A program made the translations under genes and the position numbers. From assembly GCA_030652315.1 (NCBI GenBank), contig JAUSAX010000056.1, positions 1-42,789 on the forward strand: a stretch of DNA of 42,789 nucleotides, read 5' to 3'. Below the pieces are notes generated by a model that made no database searches, was not told where the DNA came from, and saw only the letters and a list, made by a program, of their open reading frames with translations. Every line of letters starts with the position of its first letter. The stretch's first letter is position 1. Shown in pieces: positions 8,105 to 16,911 of this stretch. This DNA comes from Afipia sp. Its GTDB lineage: Bacteria; Pseudomonadota; Alphaproteobacteria; Rhizobiales; Xanthobacteraceae.

Positions 8105-9088
8105 CTATGCGACTTCGAGAACGATTTTGCCGAACACCTCGGTCCCCTCCATGCGGCGATGGGCATCCGCAGCGCGAGCCAGTGGAAAAGTGCTGTCGAT
8201 CAGCGGTTTGATGTCGCCATTTTTAAGATGGTCGAGCCAGCGGACCTGGAATCGCCGGGTCATTGCTTGCTTCTCTTCCTGCGTGCGCGATTTCATCACG
8301 GTGCCGATGATCCGGATGTAGCGGAAAAGCAAGAGATCGAGCGGGAGCTTCGCGTCGGCGCCACCGCCCATGATGCCAACTTGAATCAGCCGACCGCCCT
8401 CGCCGAGAGAGCGTATGTTGCGCTCCAGATAGGGCGCTCCGATAAAATCGATCACCACGTCCGTGCCCCGGCCATCGGTGACCTTCATAACAGTCTCGAC
8501 AAAATCCAGGGTCTTGTAGTCCACGGCATGATCGGCGCCGATTGCGCAAACCCGGTCAAGCTTTCCAGCTGTTGTGGTCGCGATGACGCGCGCGCCCGAA
8601 GCGTGAGCAAGCTGGACGGCAGCCGACCCGACACCGCCAGCGGCAGCGTGGATCAGGACGGCTTCCCTTTTCTGCAGACCCGCGAGATGGAACAGGGCTT
8701 CGTGCGCCGTAACGAAGACCTCGGGAATTGCAGCGGCCTGGACGAAGTTGAATTCTGCCGGGATAGGTATCGCCATGCGGTAGTCGATCCTCGCGACCTC
8801 GGCATAGGCGCCGCCGCCGACGATCCCCATCACGCGATCCCCGACCTTGAAGCCGGAGGTGTCGGATCCCGTTTCGATCACCTCACCGGCAATCTCAAGA
8901 CCCATTAGGGTGGAATCACCGAAGTTCGGCCGGCCATAACTGCCACGGCGGAAATTAAGGTCAGCCCGGTTCAGACTCGCAGCGCGGACGCGGACCAGCA
9001 AGTCGGTTGGCCGCACCTCAGGTACCGGCGCTTCGGCAAGTCGCAGGACGTCAGCTTCGCCGAATTGATCGAACATAATGGCTTTCAT
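8105..9088 (-). CDS. Zinc-free MDR-family NAD(P)H:quinone oxidoreductase
   Basis: About 327 residues. The N-terminal GroES-like domain begins MKAIMFDQFGEADVLRL and carries LLVRVRAASLNRADLNFRRG and LMGLEIAGEVIETGSD. The Rossmann domain has the NADP-binding stretch VLIHAAAGGVGSAAVQLA near residue 145. The C-terminus ends RRMEGTEVFGKIVLEVA. The zinc-ligand Cys cluster of true alcohol dehydrogenases is missing, which places it in the quinone oxidoreductase/PIG3 branch. These enzymes reduce quinones or activated alkenes with NADPH. The start at 9088 matches the family's usual MKAI beginning; an in-frame ATG at 9115 would add nine residues. It converges on the LysR gene with a 40-bp gap, so membership of the same regulon is possible but not shown. 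Confidence 0.88.
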   Translation of the reverse strand: MKAIMFDQFGEADVLRLAEAPVPEVRPTDLLVRVRAASLNRADLNFRRGSYGRPNFGDSTLMGLEIAGEVIETGSDTSGFKVGDRVMGIVGGGAYAEVARIDYRMAIPIPAEFNFVQAAAIPEVFVTAHEALFHLAGLQKREAVLIHAAAGGVGSAAVQLAHASGARVIATTTAGKLDRVCAIGADHAVDYKTLDFVETVMKVTDGRGTDVVIDFIGAPYLERNIRSLGEGGRLIQVGIMGGGADAKLPLDLLLFRYIRIIGTVMKSRTQEEKQAMTRRFQVRWLDHLKNGDIKPLIDSTFPLARAADAHRRMEGTEVFGKIVLEVA

Positions 9089-9115
9089 GCTTCCAGCTTT
9101 CTTCGTGGTGCTCAT

Positions 9116-9639
9116 TGTGGGCGATTACGGAAGCGGTAAATCGCCGCCGGAAAGCCTGCATAGAAGGCGAGGTGGGTGCACTCAATTCGGTGCGTCGTGT
9201 TACATTGTCTCTAGCGCTCGACGCCGCATTGCGCGATGCCGCAGTCGAATTTTTTATCCCGTCAAACCGATGGGATTCCGCAGGACCCAAGCAGCGGCGT
9301 GTCGGCGGAGGTTTCGACATCGTAGCTACCGCCGCTCACGTTCACCCATTTTTCGGGGCGCGCGCCAACGCTGCAATACGTGTTCTTTTGCCGTGTGGCT
9401 GCCGCTTGCCAAGATTGACAGGAGGTAGTTGCTCGCTGGCACATCGTGAACGGGCTTTTGTCGCACAACGCTTTTGCGTGATGTGCAAAGGTTCCATTTC
9501 GTCGCAGTTGTCTTCACGCAAGCTCTCAGGCTGCAACTCAGCAAGATCGCGTCAGCGTCCGGCATGCGAGGCTCTCCCCGTATTGCGAAATTTCCCGCCA
9601 TCCGGTGGTGCTGGCACCGGCCTTGTGCGATGGCGGCAC
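9116..9639. other. Gene-poor decayed stretch
   Basis: No supported gene. Several open frames of 60-190 codons overlap on both strands, but none shows a recognisable domain together with a ribosome site. It adjoins the autotransporter fragment and is probably decayed coding sequence. Confidence 0.5.
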
Positions 9640-10031
9640 AAACGCTCTCGCTATGCGCGCGCCAATGGCGCGGGTCCGGTCGGGCTGAATGTGCAGCGGC
9701 AGACCGACAAGCTGTTCTCGGTCGCGCCGGCGGTGGGGGTGGGCGGTCAGTTCGCCTATGCCAACGGCATGTTGTTGCGGCCGTTCGCACGCGCAGGGTT
9801 CGGGTGTTCAGCGAGAACGAACTGACGGCGACGGCGTCCTTCATCGGCTCGCCTTCGGGCGCGCCGGGCTTCACGGTGACCACGCCGCTCGATCGATGGA
9901 TGGGTGAAGTCTCCACCGGACTCGAAGTGCTGAGCAGCGATGTCTATGACGCGCGCATCAGCTACGACGGCCGTTACGGCGAAAACACCATCCAGCATGG
10001 CGGCAACGTGAAACTGCGCGCCAAATTCTGA
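9640..10031 (+). pseudogene. C-terminal autotransporter beta-barrel, frameshifted
   Basis: One frame (about 9640-9800) reads GPVGLNVQRQTDKLFSVAPA, then VGGQFAYANGMLLRPFARAG. After about 9800 the match moves to another frame with FSENELTATASFIGSP, DRWMGEVSTGLEVL, and the ending ISYDGRYGENTIQHGGNVKL up to KLRAKF and a stop at 10029-10031. Together these are the last strands of an autotransporter translocator barrel, including the family's typical final pattern (YDGR.G....H....K...F). An indel near 9800 breaks the frame, and the passenger domain is missing. It mirrors the smaller fragment at 4366-4578. Confidence 0.7.
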
Positions 10032-10206
10032 CGTCAGTGGGGAGCCTGACAGCCGCCGCGTCCGGTCAGGGGAGGGCGCGGCGGCGGGCAAGATCACCCC
10101 GCGCTGACCTTCTGCTCTCCCGAACGTCTGGAGGCAGCGCCAGAAAAGCAATGCCCACGCCGGTCATCGCCAGAGACGGACGTTGCGCAGTTTCCAGCTT
10201 GCGTGG

Positions 10207-10297
10207 AAATTATCGCGTAATCTCAATGATATAAGAGTTCGTAGTTTTATTCGGAGTGGCGCGCCAAGTTGCCTCCATTCAGAACAAAACTGCGAAC
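10207..10297. repeat. Dispersed palindromic repeat, copy 2
   Basis: The lead AAATTATCGCGTAATCTC is followed by the arm AGTTCGTAGTTTTATTC at 10236-10252, GGCGCGCC in the centre, and the opposing arm ending AAAACTGCGAAC at 10297. It matches copy 1 (3741-3832) over nearly its full length, with scattered substitutions. It lies between the autotransporter remnant and the end of the AraC gene. Confidence 0.85.
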
Positions 10298-10417
10298 GAT
10301 ATCGGCTCGTGGGCGGTGGTACTCTTCCGCGTTCTTCAGAGCTGACGTTGCAGCCAGGCCGAGGGTTTCCGCGTTCTGCCCCATAGGACCTTGGCGATGT
10401 TCGTTTGTGGGTGGCGC

Positions 10418-11419
10418 TTATCGTAGCCGCGATTGCTCGCGAAACCCTCGCGGCGTAACACCGGCAATTCGGCGAAAGGCGCGACTGAAGTGTGCCGGAT
10501 CCGTGTAGCCGGAAGAAATCGCGATTTCGATAATCTTGGAATCAGTGTCACGCAAAAGCTTACTCGCATTCTCATATCTGACAGTGTCGAGCAGATCTGA
10601 ATACGTAAGGCCGACGTGCGATAGCTTGCGTTGAAAGCTTCGCGTGCTGACCCTCGCCATCTCCGCGACTTCAGCAAGGGCTGGAATTCTTTCGTCCAGA
10701 TAGGACGGCAGCATCAATTTAACCAATTCAGCGATGTCATAGCCAGAAGGCCCATTCTCGTCATCGTGCGGCGAAGGGCTTACTTCGTTTGAAGGATTAG
10801 ACAAACTCAGGTGCGAGATCGGCACGTCGATCCAAGCGGCAGGCTGGCCCGACAGGAATCGTACATTTGGCCAGAGGGATTGCGTCGCCAGACTCGGCGT
10901 GTAGCGAGATTCAAAAGCGATCGTCGCCGGCATCCAGTCGAGCCCTGCGAATTGCCGGACGATGTATATGGCACAAATGTTCTGGATCCATTGCGCGTGC
11001 TCCAGATGCAGGAGCCCGGCTGTCCCGACGAGCCTGCTGCAAATCCGCGTGTGATCGTCATCGTGTTCGAGCCACATGCTCAGAACTGTATCCTCCCGCG
11101 ACGCCCACCTGCAGGCGTGCCGCAACGCAACGAGCAGTGTCGGGGAGTGAGCGATCAGGGCCCGAGTTTTCTCTCTCAGATGGGAAAAATGCATCCGCTG
11201 ACTGGCCAGGAATCCGAATTCTTCAATACCCTGGCTTCTCTGGGCGGTTTCCATGAAGCGGATTGCCGGCAGTAGCGGGACGTAGAGATCGCTCTTTGCT
11301 TCGAGAGACGACGGAAGCCGAAATTTTTCCAGAAGCGAACTCGTCGGCGCACCGATCTCATCAAGAATCCCGACGAAAGGAAGAAGAAACTGGCAGCGCG
11401 TTAAAGGGATGTTAGCCAT
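10418..11419 (-). CDS. AraC-family regulator with arabinose-binding-type N-terminal domain
   Basis: A protein of 333 residues, the normal length of the OruR/ArgR-like branch. The N-terminal ~200 residues resemble the Arabinose_bd domain (FLLPFVGILDEIGAPTSSLL, then a stretch with EFGFLASQRMHF). The C-terminal ~100 residues form the double helix-turn-helix: LAEVAEMARVSTRSFQRKLS and IIEIAISSGYTDPAHFSRAF, followed by RRIAGVTPRGFRE. It acts in the cytoplasm as an activator or repressor, but the ligand is unknown. It is divergent from the DUF1254 gene at 11789 across a 369-bp gap, making that gene and the exported cluster possible targets. The stop lies 120 bp from palindromic repeat copy 2. Confidence 0.9.
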   Translation of the reverse strand: MANIPLTRCQFLLPFVGILDEIGAPTSSLLEKFRLPSSLEAKSDLYVPLLPAIRFMETAQRSQGIEEFGFLASQRMHFSHLREKTRALIAHSPTLLVALRHACRWASREDTVLSMWLEHDDDHTRICSRLVGTAGLLHLEHAQWIQNICAIYIVRQFAGLDWMPATIAFESRYTPSLATQSLWPNVRFLSGQPAAWIDVPISHLSLSNPSNEVSPSPHDDENGPSGYDIAELVKLMLPSYLDERIPALAEVAEMARVSTRSFQRKLSHVGLTYSDLLDTVRYENASKLLRDTDSKIIEIAISSGYTDPAHFSRAFRRIAGVTPRGFREQSRLR

Positions 11420-11788
11420 TGGAATCTCGCCACGACCATAGGTGGATGCATTTCATCAGCCAGAATTTCACCGGATTCGCTACTGGCGAGCATCGAGAAT
11501 TTCGCCGTTCTGTTGCCGGCACATGCCGGTCTTGAAGTGTAGTGGTTCGCGTCAAAAGTAATCGCAGGGTGCGCAGTGGTAATAATTCACCTGCAGATAG
11601 CGCGGTCGCTAGCGATTGGCGCGAAATGGCAAGACTGGCGATCTGCCTATTCTCAAAAGGATCAGAACAAAGCTCGGATGCCGATCAGACAGTGATTGGT
11701 TAGATCGCATTTGAGTTGTCCCGTGCCGCGCCTTGCGGAATGGTCCCACGCCGTTACTCAGCACGGCTTTGAATGAAGAGGTATGTCC
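11420..11788. other. Long divergent intergenic region, AraC to DUF1254
   Basis: No gene is seen. The region lies between two divergent genes and probably holds both promoters. The only dyad I noticed is CCGGCACATGCCGG at 11516-11529 (6-bp arms, 2-bp spacer). No clear -10/-35 pair stands out. Confidence 0.5.
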
Positions 11789-12829
11789 ATGCTCCGCTCG
11801 GTTGGGATCAGTCTCGCATTTGCTTCAGTCGCACTGATCGGTGGAGCATTTGCCCAGGCGCCAGGCAGTAAAATGCCGGTCACCGTTGACAATTTCGCCC
11901 GCGCGGAGACCGACCATTACCTCGCGGCGAATGCGAATGCGAAGGCCGTAGGCGGGCTCGGCAAGTTTCAGCACTCCCGGGAGCCCGTATCGATCGACAA
12001 GCAGACGGTCATCCGCATGAACCGGGATACGCTCTATTCGTTTGCGGTGTTTGATCTTGCCGGCGGGCCGGTAACGCTCTCGCTGCCTGACACGGGCAAG
12101 CGCTACATGTCGATGATGGTCGTCGATCAGGATCACTACCTGCCAATCGTCGCCTACGGCACGAAGCCGGTTACGCTGACGCAGAAATCGGTTGGCACTC
12201 GATATGCCTTCGTCGCTATCCGGACGCTGGTTGATCCCAACGATCCGAAGGATCTCGGCGAGGTCCACAAGCTTCAGGACGCCATCAAGGTCAGCCAGAA
12301 GGCAACAGGCAAGCTCGACCTTCCAAACTGGGATGAAGGGAGCCTGACGGACGTCCGCAATGCGCTGCTCGGATTGGCAAAGTTCCAGACGTCGTTTCGC
12401 GGTTCTTTTGGCGCCCGTGGCCAGGTCGATCCGATCCAGCACCTGATCGGCACCGCTGCCGGATGGGGTGGCATTCCGGACAAGGACGCCATCTACGTAA
12501 GCTTCACGCCTGCGAAGAACGACGGCAAGACGGTCTACACCTTCAGTATGCCGAAGACTGTGCCGGTGAAGGAGTTCTGGTCGGTCAGCGTGTACAACGC
12601 GAAGGGCTTCTTCGAGAAAAACGAATACAATGCCTATTCGATCAACGACATCACCGCGAAGAAGAATGCGGACGGCTCGGTGACCGTCCAGTTCGGCGGC
12701 TGTGACGGCAAGATCCCGAACTGTCTGCCGATCGTTGAAGGCTGGAACTACACCGTCCGGCTTTATCGGCCGGAGCAGCCCCTTGCCAGCGGCAAGTGGA
12801 AACTCCCGGAGGCGAAGCCCTTAATCTAA
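11789..12829 (+). CDS. Exported DUF1254/DUF1214 protein
   Basis: About 346 residues with a signal peptide (core VGISLAFASVALIGGAFA, cleavage near AFAQ-APG). The mature part carries the DUF1254 pattern (VIRMNRDTLYSFAVFDLAGG, then KRYMSMMVVDQDHYLPIVAY). A C-terminal DUF1214 region follows (KEFWSVSVYNAKGFF, then LPIVEGWNYTVRLYRP and a Trp/Lys-rich end). It is shorter than many two-domain members of about 450 residues. No enzymatic function is established for the family, and the protein should act in the periplasm. I choose the ATG with AGAGG seven bases upstream; the ATG two codons earlier is too close to that site. It heads a run of exported proteins (HdeA-like, acid phosphatase). Confidence 0.85.
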   Translation: MLRSVGISLAFASVALIGGAFAQAPGSKMPVTVDNFARAETDHYLAANANAKAVGGLGKFQHSREPVSIDKQTVIRMNRDTLYSFAVFDLAGGPVTLSLPDTGKRYMSMMVVDQDHYLPIVAYGTKPVTLTQKSVGTRYAFVAIRTLVDPNDPKDLGEVHKLQDAIKVSQKATGKLDLPNWDEGSLTDVRNALLGLAKFQTSFRGSFGARGQVDPIQHLIGTAAGWGGIPDKDAIYVSFTPAKNDGKTVYTFSMPKTVPVKEFWSVSVYNAKGFFEKNEYNAYSINDITAKKNADGSVTVQFGGCDGKIPNCLPIVEGWNYTVRLYRPEQPLASGKWKLPEAKPLI

Positions 12830-12890
12830 ACCTCAAAGGATTGGCTTTCGAGGAGGAGAAATCGGTTTCGTCGCCTCTCACTGTCACGCG

Positions 12891-12928
12891 AGCCCGTGCC
12901 GTCCGCTTCTCGTAAGTCGGCATGGGCT
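12891..12928 (+). terminator. Possible hairpin after the DUF1254 gene
   Basis: AGCCCGTGCCG (12891-12901) pairs with CGGCATGGGCT (12918-12928) with one mismatch and a 16-nt loop. It is followed by a T/C-rich stretch but no true U-run. It lies 60 bp after the stop of the DUF1254 gene. Confidence 0.3.
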
Positions 12929-12978
12929 TGGCTTTCTGTTGCCCTTCCTGATCATCCGTAAATGGAATTGGAATTATT

Positions 12979-13335
12979 ATGCTCAGAACACTGATCATCG
13001 CAGCGGTCATCGGCTTCACATCGATGGAAGCGGCCCGCGCGCAGACCGACCTCAGCACCTACGCCGACGCCAACGGGTATTTGGACGTTCAGAAACTGAC
13101 GTGCGCTCAGCTCGCAGGCACGTGGCAGCAAGATGCGGACATGCTCACCACCTGGTACAGCGGCTGGTACAATGGCCTGGCTCGCAAGCACTTGATGAAC
13201 ATCAAGCGGGCGAAAGAGGCCGAGCACGAGGTGATCGTGTATTGCAAAGCCAATCCGAACAAAAAGATTATCGAGGCGATCGCTGTTGTCTTCAAGGACA
13301 TGCGGGCCACGGCGGGAATCAAGATGAAGCCGTAA
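12979..13335 (+). CDS. HdeA/HdeB-like exported protein, paralogue 1
   Basis: A protein of 118 residues with a signal peptide ending near ARAQ-TDL. The mature part has VQKLTCAQLA near residue 40, TTWYSGWYNGL in the middle, and VIVYCKANP near residue 90. The two Cys residues would form the single disulphide typical of HdeA/HdeB, which are periplasmic chaperones against acid stress in enterobacteria. Family membership is fairly secure, but the chaperone role in this lineage is inference. A second copy of the same length at 26453-26809 is about 70% identical over the mature ~97 residues by my hand count. It lies between the DUF1254 gene and the acid phosphatase gene. Confidence 0.85.
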   Translation: MLRTLIIAAVIGFTSMEAARAQTDLSTYADANGYLDVQKLTCAQLAGTWQQDADMLTTWYSGWYNGLARKHLMNIKRAKEAEHEVIVYCKANPNKKIIEAIAVVFKDMRATAGIKMKP

Positions 13336-13410
13336 ACACGGAGCCTGAAGCCCTGGACGAAAAAGACAGCGGCCACCGCTCCAGATGGGGTGAGTGGTCG
13401 CAGTCTATGC

Positions 13411-13435
13411 CGCCCGGCGCGTATTGCGCCGGGCG
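13411..13435 (+). terminator. Perfect GC-rich hairpin after HdeA-like gene 1
   Basis: CGCCCGGCGC (13411-13420) and GCGCCGGGCG (13426-13435) form a perfect 10-bp stem with a GTATT loop. It begins 76 bp after the stop of the HdeA-like gene. No U-run follows, so it may stabilise RNA ends or be a weak terminator. Confidence 0.5.
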
Positions 13436-13566
13436 AAAGGCCTTCCATTCCGACAATAGAGAGTGCCGAACTGCGCCGAAGCCGATATTCGCGCGCATGC
13501 GCGACCATGACTGAAAAATCGTAGGCGGAAAATTTCGATAGGTGCCGAACGAATGGTGAATTGTCG

Positions 13567-14394
13567 ATGACTGTAAACTTGGTTAGATTCACAGGTGCGT
13601 CGATCTTCGTGCTGCTCGCGATCTGCGGGCAGGGCCTCGCGCAATCAAGCGCAGCTCAGCCGAAAGTCACTGACCCTCATTTCAAGATCGCACCCGGTTA
13701 TCTGAAACCGGCGGAATTGCCGAACAGTTTGGTCCTGCTGGGCCCGCCCCCTGAGAGGGATTCGGCGGCTCTGGCCAAAGACGAAGAGGCGCGCAAGGCG
13801 ACTATCCCGCTACGGGGCACCGAGCGCTGGAAGCTTGCTATCACCGACGCCGATCTGGCCTTCCCACAGGCGGCCGACAACTTTTCCTGCGCGATGGGTA
13901 TCAAGATCAACGAAACGCAGACCCCTCGGCTCTATGCCATGATGCAGAAGGTGTTGTCCGACTTCGGTCTTTCCACCTACGGTGTGAAGAACAAGTACAA
14001 TCGCGTTCGGCCCTTCGTCGTCCATGACGAAGCGACATGCAGGGCGGATCAGGAAGCGATCCTACGCGGGGACGGCTCCTACCCCTCCGGCCATACTGCT
14101 GCCGGGTGGGGATGGGCGCTGGTTTTCTCGCAGATCAATCCCGAGCGCTCGAACGAGTTGTTCAGGCGTGGCCTCGCCTTCGGCCAGAGCCGGGTGATTT
14201 GCAACGCTCATTGGCAGAGCGACGTCGATGCAGGGCGCATCATGGGAGCGGCCACCGTGGCACGGTTGCAGACCGATCCGGCCTTTCTTGCTGATCTCAA
14301 GGCGGCGGAGGCGGAAGTGAGTGCGGCCAAGGCGACGCCTTCAGCTTCAATGCCGGATTGTGCTGCCGAGGCCGCAGCCTTGTCCCAGCAATAA
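13567..14394 (+). CDS. Class A acid phosphatase, PAP2 superfamily, exported
   Basis: About 275 residues with a signal peptide (core ASIFVLLAICGQGLA, cleavage near LAQ-SSA). It has the full three-part phosphatase signature: KNKYNRVRPF near 140, GDGSYPSGHTAAGWGWAL near 168, and SRVICNAHWQSDVDAGR near 212. The middle His and last His/Asp are the catalytic residues of the vanadium-haloperoxidase-like fold. It should hydrolyse phosphate monoesters non-specifically in the periplasm, like PhoN. I start at the ATG 13567; the frame opens earlier at a TTG (13561) without better support. A C-terminal Ala-rich tail (about 40 residues) follows the domain. It is the third exported protein in this run. Confidence 0.9.
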   Translation: MTVNLVRFTGASIFVLLAICGQGLAQSSAAQPKVTDPHFKIAPGYLKPAELPNSLVLLGPPPERDSAALAKDEEARKATIPLRGTERWKLAITDADLAFPQAADNFSCAMGIKINETQTPRLYAMMQKVLSDFGLSTYGVKNKYNRVRPFVVHDEATCRADQEAILRGDGSYPSGHTAAGWGWALVFSQINPERSNELFRRGLAFGQSRVICNAHWQSDVDAGRIMGAATVARLQTDPAFLADLKAAEAEVSAAKATPSASMPDCAAEAAALSQQ

Positions 14395-14501
14395 GGGGGC
14401 TCTGAATGGCCTTCAGTCGAAACAATCGCGCTAATCCGGGTTTTCGGACCACCCGCTTGAAACGCGACCTCGCGACCTAAAGCGTTCGGTGTTGGTAGGA
14501 T

Positions 14502-14577
14502 TAAATAACAAATTTCAATAGTATAAGAGTTCGCAGTTTTATTCTGAATTGCGCGCCATTCAGCACTCATCTGCGAA
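14502..14577. repeat. Dispersed palindromic repeat, copy 3 (short form)
   Basis: The lead TAAATAACAAATTTCAAT and the arm AGTTCGCAGTTTTATTC (14528-14544) match copies 1 and 2. The centre GCGCGCC is kept but about 12 bp beyond it are missing, and the right arm ends CTGCGAAC at 14577. It lies between the convergent acid phosphatase and histidine kinase genes. The remaining intergenic sequence 14395-14756 shows no gene. Confidence 0.8.
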
Positions 14578-14756
14578 CCCGGAATTGCCCCGTTCCTACT
14601 GGCCAGGGCCGCTCATTCGAGCAAGTTTTGGCTGCCTTCGATGCGGTTTGGGTATCGATCAGCCGATAGAGCCGCTTGAGCTTGTCGTCGGCATCGTGAC
14701 CTCTCGCTATGAAGCGATGACTCGGGGCAATGAGGCTGTCCCCGGCACATCGCCAA

Positions 14757-16184
14757 TCAAGAGATGAGCCGCTCTTCTGGAGCTTCGAGTGGCGGCTTTT
14801 GCGGCTGCTCGGCGAGGGGGAAACGCATTGAAAAATTCGCGCCTCCGGTCAGGCGGTTTTCGGCCCTGACGGTGCCGCAGTGCGCTTCCACAATGCGCTT
14901 CACGATGGAGAGACCAAGGCCGGCGCCGCCGGAGTTCTGACGGTCGCGGCGCCAAAAGCGCTGGAAGATCAGGTCGCGGTCAATGTTCGCGACGCCTTCC
15001 CCCTCATCGAGAACGCTGACCGTTCCCTGTTCTCCCACCACGATCTCGACTTCGGTTTCTATGGGAGCGTGTTTGAGCGCGTTCTCGACGAGATTGCGGA
15101 TCGCACGCCGCAGCATTTCCGCATTGCCCTTGATCCAGACCGCACCTTCCGCGCCGGTCAAGGCAACGGTCCTTTGTTGCGCCAACGCCAAGGGCGCTAT
15201 GAATCCGACCAGGTCGGCGCAAACCTCATGCAGATCAGCCCTGTCGTCTGGATCGATCACGAGGGTTTCGAGCTCGGCGGCATCGAGCAACTGGCCGACG
15301 ACGCGGCTCATGTCTTCTATGTCAAGATGGAGGGCCTTGACGGCGTCCTTGTCGGGCAGAGTCTCAATCCGCGCGCGCAGGACCGCGAGCGGGGTGCGCA
15401 GTTCGTGTGCGGCATCGGCGGTGAATTCGCGCTGTCGCCGGAATCCCTGTTCGAGACGGTCGAATGCCTGATTGACCGCAGTCACCAACGGAAGAATTTC
15501 TCTCGGAATGTCCTCTATGGGCAGCCTCACATCGATCTGCGTCGGATTGATATGCCTGGCGCGGTCGGAAGCGCGAAGCAGCGGCTGCATTGCGCGGCGG
15601 AAAATCAGGCTGTCGATGGCGAGCAGCAGCAGCAGGATCGGCAGCGTGATCCAGGCAACCTGCGGAAAGAAATTCGCGACCACGTCGTCGATGAGCACGT
15701 CGCGGTGTGCAAGATCTTCGGCAACCTGGATGAAGACCGTTCGGCCGCCCTGATCCTTGCGAAGACTGATGCCGGAAATTTTATGAAGACTGTTGCCGGA
15801 AATGATCCGGTTGCCGCGTCGCGTTTCGGGAAACGCGGCTTCGGTGGAATGGTTCTCGATCGAGAAAATCGGCACCGAGTCCTTGCGCGACGAAAACAAG
15901 ACACGTCCCGCATCGTCGAGCACAGCGTAGGCATAGCGGCCATAAGCCTCTGAATACTGGTCCCGAAGGCGTGCCGGCAGATCGAGCGACCAGTCGCCAT
16001 CCGGCCGGAGCGCGAGATGGCGCGCAAGCGACTCGGCCTGCTCGCGCATCGTGTGCCGCTGCAGATTTTCCACGTCACGGTTCAAAAACCAGTAGAGCAC
16101 CAGCGGCATAAGGATCGCGGTGACAACCACGGCGACCACATGCAGGAACAAGATGCGTGACGTGATCGATTTGAATCGGAACAC
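14757..16184 (-). CDS. Two-component sensor histidine kinase (OmpR/QseC-TctE type)
   Basis: A protein of 475 residues. Membrane helix 1 lies at about 10-30 (LFLHVVAVVVTAILMPLVLY). A periplasmic sensor region of about 140 residues follows, then helix 2 at about 178-195 (WITLPILLLLLAIDSLIF). A linker leads to the dimerisation domain with the phospho-acceptor His in FTADAAHELRTPLAVLRARI near 258. The ATPase domain shows the N box NLVENALKHAP, the D box VLDEGEGV and the G box GGAGLGLSIVKRIVEAH. The sensor region resembles the 2CSK-N type but its signal is unknown. It starts 1 bp after the stop of the response regulator gene, so the two are cotranscribed and translationally coupled. The divergent RND pump is the obvious output. 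Confidence 0.93.
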   Translation of the reverse strand: MFRFKSITSRILFLHVVAVVVTAILMPLVLYWFLNRDVENLQRHTMREQAESLARHLALRPDGDWSLDLPARLRDQYSEAYGRYAYAVLDDAGRVLFSSRKDSVPIFSIENHSTEAAFPETRRGNRIISGNSLHKISGISLRKDQGGRTVFIQVAEDLAHRDVLIDDVVANFFPQVAWITLPILLLLLAIDSLIFRRAMQPLLRASDRARHINPTQIDVRLPIEDIPREILPLVTAVNQAFDRLEQGFRRQREFTADAAHELRTPLAVLRARIETLPDKDAVKALHLDIEDMSRVVGQLLDAAELETLVIDPDDRADLHEVCADLVGFIAPLALAQQRTVALTGAEGAVWIKGNAEMLRRAIRNLVENALKHAPIETEVEIVVGEQGTVSVLDEGEGVANIDRDLIFQRFWRRDRQNSGGAGLGLSIVKRIVEAHCGTVRAENRLTGGANFSMRFPLAEQPQKPPLEAPEERLIS

Positions 16185-16185
16185 G

Positions 16186-16860
16186 CTACTTGCTCTCCAT
16201 GATCACATAGCCGACACCGCGAACGGTGTTGATCTTCACTCGTGCGCCGCAGTCGGCGAGTTCCTTTCGCAGGCGATGAACGTAAACTTCTATGGCGTTC
16301 GACACCACATCGCCGGAAAGCCCGAATATGTGATCCTCTACGAGCTTTTTCGACACCACATGACCCTTGCGCCGCATCAGCAGTTCGAGAACCGCGGTCT
16401 CGCGCGCGGAGAGAAATTGGGGCTGGTCGTCGATGAGCATCTGCCGGCTTTCAGTGTCGAAGACGACATTGGCGATCTGCAGAGAGCGTCCGAGAAGCTG
16501 GCCTGGCCGCCGCAAAAGCGCCTCCAGCCGTGCCAGCAATTCCTCGAAGGCGAATGGTTTCACCAGATAGTCGTCGGCACCGGCGCGAAGTCCGCTCACC
16601 CGATCGTTCACGCCGCCGCGCGCAGTGAGCAGCAGCACGGGAATCGGATCCTTGCGCTGCCGCAATTCCCGCAGGATCGACAATCCGTCCCCATCCGGCA
16701 GCCCGAGGTCGAGGATCAGGGCGGCGTAGCGAGTTGTCTGCAATGCTGCACGCGACTCATCGACACCGGCAAGACGGTCGGCATCGAAACCCGCGGCTTG
16801 CAATCCTTTGGCAAGGAGCCGCGCAAGCTCCTCGTTGTCTTCAACGATCAATAACCTCAT
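16186..16860 (-). CDS. OmpR/PhoB-family response regulator
   Basis: A protein of 224 residues. The receiver domain begins MRLLIVEDNEELARLLAKGL, has the phospho-acceptor Asp in ALILDLGLPDGDGL (about residue 51), the Thr switch in VLLLTARG, and Lys in DDYLVKPF near 103. The winged helix of the OmpR type covers about 130-220 with LSARETAVLELLMRRKGHVV, SNAIEVYVHRLRKEL and VRGVGYVI. It binds DNA as a dimer on direct repeats. Two such tandem repeats lie at 16973-17032 in the region shared with the RND operon, so autoregulation and pump control are both likely. First gene of the pair with the kinase. Confidence 0.94.
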   Translation of the reverse strand: MRLLIVEDNEELARLLAKGLQAAGFDADRLAGVDESRAALQTTRYAALILDLGLPDGDGLSILRELRQRKDPIPVLLLTARGGVNDRVSGLRAGADDYLVKPFAFEELLARLEALLRRPGQLLGRSLQIANVVFDTESRQMLIDDQPQFLSARETAVLELLMRRKGHVVSKKLVEDHIFGLSGDVVSNAIEVYVHRLRKELADCGARVKINTVRGVGYVIMESK

Positions 16861-16911
16861 GCCCGCAATGCCTTCGTGAGTCCGCGCCGAGTGGCGCGAG
16901 ACCGTTCGTGT

